From positions 248,001-312,000 of the forward strand of contig NZ_RCSU01000006.1 in NCBI RefSeq assembly GCF_003991355.1: DNA of 64,000 nucleotides, given 5' to 3'. The notes below the pieces were generated by a model. That model made no database searches. It was not told the DNA's origin and worked only from the letters and a program-made list of their open reading frames with translations. The number at the start of each line of letters is the position of its first letter. Positions within the stretch are counted from its first letter, which is position 1. Positions 58,188-64,000 of the stretch are shown here, piece after piece. This DNA comes from Pseudoflavitalea rhizosphaerae (GTDB taxonomy: Bacteria > Bacteroidota > Bacteroidia > Chitinophagales > Chitinophagaceae). The position numbers and the translations under genes are program-made.

Positions 58188-59321
58188 ATGCTCACACTGC
58201 CAGTATACCTCGATTACAATTCCACCACGCCCTGCGATCCGCGTGTGGTAGATACCATGCTGCCTTTCTTTACAAAACAGTTTGGCAATGCTGCCAGTGC
58301 TACGCATATGTATGGCTGGCAGGCAGCAGAAGCAGTGCAACTGGCAAGAGAGCAGGTAGCCGGTCTGATCAATGCCGAACCCGGTGAGATCTTTTTCACT
58401 TCCGGCGCCACAGAGTCAGACAACCTCGCCATCAAAGGCGTATTCAACATGTATGCAGGCAAAGGCAACCATATCATCACCGCAGCCACCGAACACAAGG
58501 CCGTTCTCGATACCTGTGCTCACCTTGAAAAGCTTGGAGCCAATATCACTTACCTTCCAGTCAATGCCGAAGGCCTTATCAACCTTCAGCAACTCGAAGC
58601 ATCCATCCGTCACGATACCATCCTGATCGCCATCATGTATGCCAACAATGAGACGGGTGTAATGCAACCCATCAGGGAGATTGGCGCCATAGCAAAGAAG
58701 CACAATGTTATTTTCTTCACCGATGCTACGCAGGCGGCCGGCAAAATTCCCATGAATGTGATAAACGATAACATAGACCTTCTCGCATTATCTGCACATA
58801 AATTCTATGGGCCCAAAGGTTGCGGAGCGATTTATGTAAGAAGAAAAGGACCGCGTGTAAAACTCACGCCTCTCTTTGATGGTGGCGGCCACGAGAAAGG
58901 CGTTCGCAGCGGCACGCTCAATGTGCCCGGCATCGTTGGGCTCGGCAAAGCCGCGGCACTCGCAAAAACGGAGATGGCCGCTGATACTGGCCGGATACTA
59001 ACGCTCAGGGATCATCTCGAAACATCATTACTCCAAACAGGAAAAGTAATGCTCAACGGTTCCGTTGAACACCGTCTTCCCAATACCACCAACTTATCTT
59101 TCATCAACACCAACAGTGGTGTACTGATGCGCGTTTTCACCAAAGACCTTGCAGTGAGCAGTGGTTCAGCCTGCACCAGCGCGCTGATGGAGCCCAGTTA
59201 CGTCCTGAAAGCCATGGGCCTCTCCGACGAACTTGCTTACGGCAGCATCCGTTTCAGTCTTGGTAAATTCACTACCGAAGAAGAAATCAACTATGTAATA
59301 GAAAGATTGAAGAGTATTTGA
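58188..59321 (+). CDS. Cysteine desulfurase (NifS/IscS family)
   Basis: PLP enzyme delivering sulphur from cysteine to iron-sulphur and tRNA thiolation partners. 377 residues from the ATG at 58188 (MLTLPVYLDYNSTTPCDP). Motifs: FTSGATESDNLAIKG, the PLP lysine SAHKFYGPKG (Lys205) and the reactive cysteine SSGSACTSALM (Cys329). No iscU or suf genes are adjacent, so a role in tRNA modification or general Fe-S supply cannot be separated. It ends at a weak hairpin CAAACGC/GCGTTTTG (59366-59387). Confidence 0.93.
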   Translation: MLTLPVYLDYNSTTPCDPRVVDTMLPFFTKQFGNAASATHMYGWQAAEAVQLAREQVAGLINAEPGEIFFTSGATESDNLAIKGVFNMYAGKGNHIITAATEHKAVLDTCAHLEKLGANITYLPVNAEGLINLQQLEASIRHDTILIAIMYANNETGVMQPIREIGAIAKKHNVIFFTDATQAAGKIPMNVINDNIDLLALSAHKFYGPKGCGAIYVRRKGPRVKLTPLFDGGGHEKGVRSGTLNVPGIVGLGKAAALAKTEMAADTGRILTLRDHLETSLLQTGKVMLNGSVEHRLPNTTNLSFINTNSGVLMRVFTKDLAVSSGSACTSALMEPSYVLKAMGLSDELAYGSIRFSLGKFTTEEEINYVIERLKSI

Positions 59322-59415
59322 TTTCATTTTGCAGACGCACCTGTTCCCCATCACCCACCCTCCAACAAACGCGATAATTGCGTTTTGAAACTGTAGCATT
59401 ATCAGGGTGCTCTGG

Positions 59416-59561
59416 CAATGGGATATGAATAAACCTGGCCTTCGAAACGTAAGCGAAGAAGTTCATTCATATTCCACCGTCCCATCTCTCCATTCCACCG
59501 CCCATCAAAACTCCAACTGCGTTGGTTCGTTTCGTCCGCCAGCGTTTATCATATCCCATTG
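59416..59561. repeat. Large imperfect inverted repeat
   Basis: The left arm (59416-59449) starts CAATGGGATATGAATAAAC and ends CGAAACG; the right arm (59528-59561) is its near-reverse complement, ending GTTTATCATATCCCATTG. About 34 bp pair with a few mismatches and two single-base gaps, with 78 bp between. It may be a small inverted-repeat element (MITE-like) or the stem of a structured RNA; no protein-coding capacity. Confidence 0.6.
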
Positions 59562-59629
59562 CTTCCAAAACAAAAACAAATAAAATGTAACATAACAAAA
59601 ACGCAATTCCCCGCGTTTGTATACATCAA

Positions 59630-59653
59630 AAAACCCTCCGTTGGGAGGGTTTT
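59630..59653 (+). terminator. Strong terminator upstream of gldF
   Basis: Perfect stem AAAACCCTCC (59630-59639) / GGAGGGTTTT (59644-59653) with loop GTTG. A-rich on the left and T-rich on the right, so it could work in either direction. It lies 309 bp beyond the desulfurase stop, far for that gene alone. Confidence 0.8.
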
Positions 59654-59828
59654 CGCTTGCAGCAGGTTTTGGTTATACAGTTACAAATAAACTCGTGAAT
59701 CAATATTTTGGATAATGGTTTATTAGGATGGTAAAGGGGAGTAACGAATATAAGCAAATAGATTTATTCACCGCGCAAACAATTTCATCTTTTCTTAATT
59801 TATACTGATAATCCCTTATTTTCGTAAC

Positions 59829-60551
59829 ATGTGGCCCGTATGCAAAAAAGAGTTCAGGCAGTTTTTCAGTAGCCTCACCGGGTATATCGCAATAGTGGTA
59901 TTCCTCTTACTTAACGGATTGTTTCTCTTTGTGTTCCCGGACACTAACATTCTTGATTTTGGCTACGCTACACTTGATAAATTTTTTGAATTAGCGCCCT
60001 GGATCCTGCTTCTCCTGATCCCTGCCATCACCATGCGCAGCTTCTCCGATGAATTCAAAGCTGGCACTTACGAAATTCTTCAGACCAGGCCTCTCAGCAG
60101 ATGGAAACTGGTGCTGGGAAAATATACCGGAGCGCTTGGTGTAGTCCTCATTGCGCTCATTCCTACTATCATTTATGTGATCAGTGTACAACAACTCTCC
60201 ACTGAAGGGGGGATCGATAGAGGCGGCACTATCGGCGCATATTTCGGACTGATCTTCCTGGCTGCTGTTTTTGTGGCCATCGGGACCTGTTGCAGCAGTT
60301 TTACGAGTAATGCCGTGGTAGCTTTTATCAGTGGCGCATTCTTTTGTTTCATTTTGTATAGTGGTTTCAATGCCATAAGCCGTATTCCTGCATTGGAATC
60401 CGGCGCTGATTACTATATCGAAATGCTGGGCATCGATTTCCATTACCGCAGTATCAGCAGGGGCGTGGTCGATAGCCGGGACATTATCTATTTCCTGAGC
60501 GTGATCGCTTTCTTCCTTGTTTGTACCACCCGTAACCTGTTGAAGCGATAA
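59829..60551 (+). CDS. gldF: Gliding motility ABC transporter permease GldF
   Basis: A 240-residue inner-membrane permease of an ABC-type system required for gliding in Flavobacterium, where the proteins are GldA (ATPase), GldF and GldG. About six hydrophobic helices; FSDEFKAGTYEILQTRPLSRWKLVLGKY is the family signature block after the second helix. gldG follows after 20 bp. gldA is not adjacent, as is often the case. Presence does not prove motility; many non-gliding Bacteroidota keep these genes. Confidence 0.9.
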   Translation: MWPVCKKEFRQFFSSLTGYIAIVVFLLLNGLFLFVFPDTNILDFGYATLDKFFELAPWILLLLIPAITMRSFSDEFKAGTYEILQTRPLSRWKLVLGKYTGALGVVLIALIPTIIYVISVQQLSTEGGIDRGGTIGAYFGLIFLAAVFVAIGTCCSSFTSNAVVAFISGAFFCFILYSGFNAISRIPALESGADYYIEMLGIDFHYRSISRGVVDSRDIIYFLSVIAFFLVCTTRNLLKR

Positions 60552-60571
60552 GCAGACCCTGAACAACGATT

Positions 60572-62269
60572 ATGAAAAAGATCCTACAATCTAAATACTG
60601 GTGGCTCGCCTTCATCCTGGCGCTGGTGGCCATTAATTATATTGCTACATCGGTCCCGGTTCGTATCGATCTCACCCAGGAGAAAAGATATACACTCTCG
60701 CCCGCCACCAAAAAGCTGATCAAAGGATTGGGAGATCGGGTAAGCATCACCGTTTTTCTCGATGGTGAAATGCCTGCCGGTTTCAAGAAACTTGCCAACA
60801 GCACCCGCGAGATGCTGCAGGAATTCAAAGAGCTGTCTGCTACCAATATCCAGTTCAGTTTTGAGAAGCCTGTATCCCAGGCGCTCGCTGGCGAGATCTC
60901 TACTGACTCGCTGATGAAGCTGGGCCTGCGTCCTACCAATGTGCGTGTCCGCGCCAAGGCCGGAGAGGCGGAAGAGCAGCGTTATCTTTTTCCAGGCGCC
61001 ATTATCAGTTACGATGATAAAGTGGAAGCGGTGGATTTGCTGCAGGGGCAGGACATGACCGGTGGCATTCAATCCCTCAACAATGCGGAAGCATTATTGG
61101 AATACAAGTTCGCACATGCTATTCAGAAGCTCACTGCCGATAAAGTTCCCAATATTGGCTACCTTATCGGCAATGGACAACCGCTTAGCTATAATGTGTA
61201 CGACCTGATCGAAAGAACGCTGAAACCCTCTTATGGCTTCGGTTTTGTGCCTATCGACAGTGTGCCGTTCATTCCGCACGACTTCGATGCATTATTAGTT
61301 GTGAAACCAACCGTCCCCTTCAATGATGAACAAAAACTCAAACTCGATCAATATGTGATGCAGGGTGGAAAGATCATCTGGATGATCGACAGGCTCTATG
61401 CGGAAATGGACAGCCTCATGCGCAGGCAGTCAGATTTCATTGCCTACGATCGCAACCTCAACCTGGACGACCTGCTTTTCAAATATGGCGTTCGCATCAA
61501 CGGGGACCTGGTGCAGGACCTCCAGTGCGATCAATTACCCATGGTGGTTGGTAACTTTGGAGATAAGCCCCAGATGGACCTGCAACCCTGGCAATATTTC
61601 CCGCTGCTGACGGCTTACAATAACAATCCGGTTTCCGGAAATATGGACAGGGTGCTCAGCATCTTCCCCAATTCCATCGATACCGTGAAAGCTCCCGGCA
61701 TCAGCAAAACCATACTGCTGGCCAGTTCTGCCAATTCCCGCGTACTGGCTACCCCTGCGCTTGTTTCGCTCAGTAGTGTAAAGACTGAGGATGATATCAA
61801 AACTTTCAATCGACAACATATCCCAATTGCGGTGATGCTGGAAGGAAGATTCACTTCTCTTTATACCAACCGTCTTTCACAAGGTGTGCTGGATACAATG
61901 GCCGGACTGTACAAACAACCGTTCCGGGCTGCTACCGCCGAGGAAAGCAAGATGATCGTGATTGCCGATGGAGATATCGTGGCCAATGTTTTCACGCAAA
62001 AGGAAGGGCCGCTGCCCATGGGCTATAACCAGTTCACCAATTACCAGTATGCCAACAGGGATTTCTTCATCAACTGCGTGGAATACCTGGTGAACCCAAG
62101 TGGTATCCTGGATACACGCGCCAAGAACTACACCCTGCGACTGCTGGACCCCGCCGCAGTGGAAGAGAACAAAACCACCTGGCAGCTGATCAATATTGCC
62201 GGACCGGTAGCCCTCATTCTGCTCTTCGGTATGATCTACCAGGCTCTTCGCAATAAGAAATACCAATAA
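60572..62269 (+). CDS. gldG: Gliding motility-associated ABC transporter substrate-binding protein GldG
   Basis: A 565-residue protein with one membrane helix at each end (YWWLAFILALVAINYIATSV near residues 9-28; GPVALILLFGMIYQAL near 540-560) and a large periplasmic part between, as in GldG. Family blocks: RIDLTQEKRYTLSPATKKLI, AIISYDDKVEAVDLLQG and GGKIIWMIDRLYAEMDSLM. Partner of the permease encoded directly upstream. Confidence 0.93.
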   Translation: MKKILQSKYWWLAFILALVAINYIATSVPVRIDLTQEKRYTLSPATKKLIKGLGDRVSITVFLDGEMPAGFKKLANSTREMLQEFKELSATNIQFSFEKPVSQALAGEISTDSLMKLGLRPTNVRVRAKAGEAEEQRYLFPGAIISYDDKVEAVDLLQGQDMTGGIQSLNNAEALLEYKFAHAIQKLTADKVPNIGYLIGNGQPLSYNVYDLIERTLKPSYGFGFVPIDSVPFIPHDFDALLVVKPTVPFNDEQKLKLDQYVMQGGKIIWMIDRLYAEMDSLMRRQSDFIAYDRNLNLDDLLFKYGVRINGDLVQDLQCDQLPMVVGNFGDKPQMDLQPWQYFPLLTAYNNNPVSGNMDRVLSIFPNSIDTVKAPGISKTILLASSANSRVLATPALVSLSSVKTEDDIKTFNRQHIPIAVMLEGRFTSLYTNRLSQGVLDTMAGLYKQPFRAATAEESKMIVIADGDIVANVFTQKEGPLPMGYNQFTNYQYANRDFFINCVEYLVNPSGILDTRAKNYTLRLLDPAAVEENKTTWQLINIAGPVALILLFGMIYQALRNKKYQ

Positions 62270-62310
62270 AAGCCCGCCGGCATACAAAGGCCATGTATCA
62301 GTCAAGGCCT

Positions 62311-62318
62311 TATCTTTG
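62311..62318 (+). promoter_or_regulatory. TAnnTTTG element of the TerC-family gene
   Basis: TATCTTTG, 18 bp before the ATG at 62337. It directly follows a small hairpin AAGGCC...GGCCTT (62287-62311) that may end the gldF-gldG transcript. Confidence 0.5.
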
Positions 62319-62336
62319 CAACCATTAAATTATGTC

Positions 62337-63311
62337 ATGACCACGGACCAGCTCACTTATCTAGTTTTTGGAATCGTAATTGTTGTAGCACTGGCTTTCG
62401 ATCTCGGATTACTGAGTAAGAAGAATACGCATATCAGCCTCCGTAAAGCCCTGATACAAACAATTTTCTGGGTAAGCCTCGCCCTGGGTTTTTTCGGGTT
62501 CATGTGGTATGAGGAAGGGAAAGTGTTGGCGCTTGAATACCTCAGTGCTTACCTGATGGAATGGAGCCTCAGTATCGATAATATTTTCGTGTTCATTCTC
62601 ATCTTCAACTTCTTTGCTGTTAAAGATAAATTCATTGCCCGTGTTTTGTTGATCGGTATTATGATGGCCATTCTTTTCCGCGTGGCATTCATTACTGTAG
62701 GGATTGAACTGGTGCAGAGATTCAGTTGGATCCTGTATGTTTTCGGAGGCATCCTGGTGTATACCGGTATCAGTCTGTTCTCTGCCAAACACGATGAAGA
62801 CCCCAACCTGGAAGAGAACCGTGTGTACAAGCTCATCAAGCGTGGTCTGCCTATCACCCCACTGGATGGAGATGGGAAATGGTCAATGCGGATTGAAGGA
62901 AAAAAATATTATACCAGTCTCTCTGTGGTAGTGATCATGCTGGCCACCACCGATATCATTTTTGCAGTGGATTCAATTCCTGCCGTGTTCGCCATTTCGC
63001 AGAACCATCTGGTGATCTATACGTCCAATATTTTTGCAGTGCTTGGTCTGAGATCTTTATTCTTCCTTCTGAAAGGAGCCAGCAGTAAGTTCTCCCATCT
63101 GCAACAGGGTATCGCATTCGTACTTATTTTCATCGGCCTCAAAATGCTGGTGACATTCTTCGATATTCATGTTCCTATCGCCATCTCATTGCTCGTGATC
63201 GTAATGAGTGTAAGCCTCAGTATCGTTTACTCCATTTCTGTAGCAAGGAGGAATTTGGCAAAAGAGGAAAAATCCCCTGAAGTGAACACACCAGATAAGG
63301 ACCTTCACTGA
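62337..63311 (+). CDS. TerC family integral membrane protein (Alx-like)
   Basis: A 324-residue membrane protein with eight to nine helices, of the TerC/Alx group linked to manganese export, pH response and tellurium resistance. The acidic metal-site motifs are intact: YLMEWSLSIDNIFVFILIF in an early helix and DIIFAVDSIPAVFAI in a later one. Start at 62337 (MTTDQLTYLVFG) with a promoter 18 bp upstream; a TTG start at 62316 is less likely. The TGA overlaps the murF ATG by one base, so the two genes are coupled. Confidence 0.92.
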   Translation: MTTDQLTYLVFGIVIVVALAFDLGLLSKKNTHISLRKALIQTIFWVSLALGFFGFMWYEEGKVLALEYLSAYLMEWSLSIDNIFVFILIFNFFAVKDKFIARVLLIGIMMAILFRVAFITVGIELVQRFSWILYVFGGILVYTGISLFSAKHDEDPNLEENRVYKLIKRGLPITPLDGDGKWSMRIEGKKYYTSLSVVVIMLATTDIIFAVDSIPAVFAISQNHLVIYTSNIFAVLGLRSLFFLLKGASSKFSHLQQGIAFVLIFIGLKMLVTFFDIHVPIAISLLVIVMSVSLSIVYSISVARRNLAKEEKSPEVNTPDKDLH

Positions 63312-64000
63312 TGCAATACTTTATTGAATATATCGCTTCGGTCATTCAGGGTACTGTGATACAGGAACGCAGGAATGGCCGGATCGAGCAATTATTGACA
63401 GACAGCCGGCGGCTGATCTTCCCAAAAACATCCCTGTTCTTTGCCCTCAAAGGACCGAGAAGGGATGGACAAACTTTCATCGATTATCTCTATCATAAGG
63501 GCGTACGGAATTTTGTAGTGAGTGAACAACCTGATCTTGCCCTATATCCCGAAGCCAATTTTATAAAGGTGCCGGATGTATTGCAGGCATTGCAATTGCT
63601 GGCAGCTTATCATCGCAGTTGCTTCACCATTCCTGTGATTGGTATCACAGGAAGTAATGGAAAAACCATTGTGAAGGAATGGCTCAACCAGGTCCTGGAC
63701 CAGCAGTTCGCTATCATCCGCAGCCCCAAGAGTTACAATTCACAGATCGGTGTGCCATTGAGCGTATGGCCGATGAATGAATCCCATGAGCTCGCCATCT
63801 TTGAAGCAGGCATTTCGAAACGGGGAGAGATGGAAAAACTGGAAGCCATCATCAGGCCAACCATTGGTATCCTCACTAATATCGGCGAAGCGCATAGCGA
63901 AGGATTTTCTTCCATGAAAGAAAAACTGGAAGAAAAACTTCGACTGTTCCATACCGTGAATACACTGGTCTACCGTAATGACCAGGACCTGGTGGAGGAA
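63311..64000 (+). CDS. murF: UDP-N-acetylmuramoyl-tripeptide--D-alanyl-D-alanine ligase, 3' end outside window
   Basis: The first 230 residues of a Mur ligase. The N-terminal substrate domain has LLTDSRRLIFPKTSLFFALK and the central ATPase domain has the P-loop VIGITGSNGKTIVKEWLN, then SPKSYNSQIGVPLSVW and EAGISKRGEMEKL with the conserved acidic metal contact, ending in TNIGEAHSEGF. This is MurF rather than MurE by pattern. In Bacteroidota this gene is often fused to alanine racemase (Alr); whether that holds here cannot be seen. The ATG overlaps the TerC-family stop by one base. Confidence 0.93.
   Translation, partial: MQYFIEYIASVIQGTVIQERRNGRIEQLLTDSRRLIFPKTSLFFALKGPRRDGQTFIDYLYHKGVRNFVVSEQPDLALYPEANFIKVPDVLQALQLLAAYHRSCFTIPVIGITGSNGKTIVKEWLNQVLDQQFAIIRSPKSYNSQIGVPLSVWPMNESHELAIFEAGISKRGEMEKLEAIIRPTIGILTNIGEAHSEGFSSMKEKLEEKLRLFHTVNTLVYRNDQDLVEE

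Larger units (their letters stand above)
59322..59828. other. Gap between cysteine desulfurase and gldF
   Basis: About 500 bp with no protein gene. It contains a weak hairpin (59366-59387), a large imperfect inverted repeat (59416-59449 and 59528-59561) and a strong terminator (59630-59653). Confidence 0.6.

Noticed and set aside
1-64000. CRISPR arrays, tRNA and rRNA genes
   Set aside because: No regularly spaced direct repeats with unique spacers were seen; intergenic regions showed no cloverleaf with a T-loop GGTTCGAAT-like core, and no rRNA segments.

Overview
The window is a contiguous piece of a Bacteroidota chromosome, most likely from the Chitinophagaceae or a close relative. Evidence for this: promoter -7 elements of the form TAnnTTTG ahead of many genes, the gliding genes gldF and gldG, a SusC-like TonB receptor with a CarboxypepD_reg domain, lipoproteins of the DUF4783/YD-like/MbnP kind, a Thermus-type isocitrate dehydrogenase, and a split transketolase. 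About 60 genes are packed on both strands. I found no rRNA, tRNA, CRISPR array or intact insertion sequence. Most of the window is housekeeping DNA of even composition; one gene (24.9-26.8 kb) is clearly AT-richer and looks acquired.

Layout. 0-1.2 kb: an ECF sigma factor with a membrane protein (cut by the window edge). 1.4-7 kb: gpmI, a DUF4783 protein, nadC, a SUI1-family factor, icd, apaG. 7-9 kb: two tandem related lipoproteins. 9-13 kb: a two-gene peptide uptake operon (POT then OPT). 13-15.5 kb: purD and tryptophan 2,3-dioxygenase. 15.7 kb: a decayed hydrolase remnant. 16-22 kb: the rod-shape operon mreB-mreC-mreD-mrdA-rodA, then an MBL-fold hydrolase. 22.8-24.6 kb: ECF sigma, a repeat-containing anti-sigma-like protein and a small periplasmic protein. 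24.9-26.8 kb: an AlbA_2/Schlafen-type ATP-binding protein. 26.8-29.7 kb: rfbA, galE, transketolase C-terminal subunit. 29.9-37.5 kb: a phosphate region with pit, its DUF47 partner, a phosphate-selective-type porin, a TonB receptor and a beta-helix lipoprotein. 38-43 kb: glycosyltransferase, metallophosphoesterase, DUF5690 transporter, F420-type oxidoreductase, lipoprotein. 43-46 kb: a MauG-type di-heme enzyme with its MbnP-like partner, arfB, dtd and a MazG-like enzyme. 46-53 kb: glyS, an FNR-type reductase, mfd. 53-59.3 kb: TPR protein, DUF4870, GNAT, acpP-fabF-rnc, methylmalonyl-CoA epimerase, cysteine desulfurase. 59.8-64 kb: gldF-gldG, TerC family, and the start of murF.

Three observations stand out. 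(1) A 106-bp element occurs three times at exactly the same length (4798-4903 inverted, 49263-49368, 52902-53007). Each is a row of four hairpins, and the third copy carries matched base-pair changes in both outer hairpins, so the fold appears to be what is conserved. (2) Tandem 11-bp repeats of the GTAAYAttcn type lie ahead of the porin (two units) and the TonB receptor (two blocks of four). In both promoters a repeat pair ends exactly 15 bp before a TAnnTTTG element, which points to a PhoB-type operator joining these genes in a phosphate-starvation response. (3) A MbnP/MbnH-like pair sits without any visible methanobactin genes, downstream of arfB.

All functional calls are from reading the translated sequence and known family motifs. 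No database search or folding program was run.
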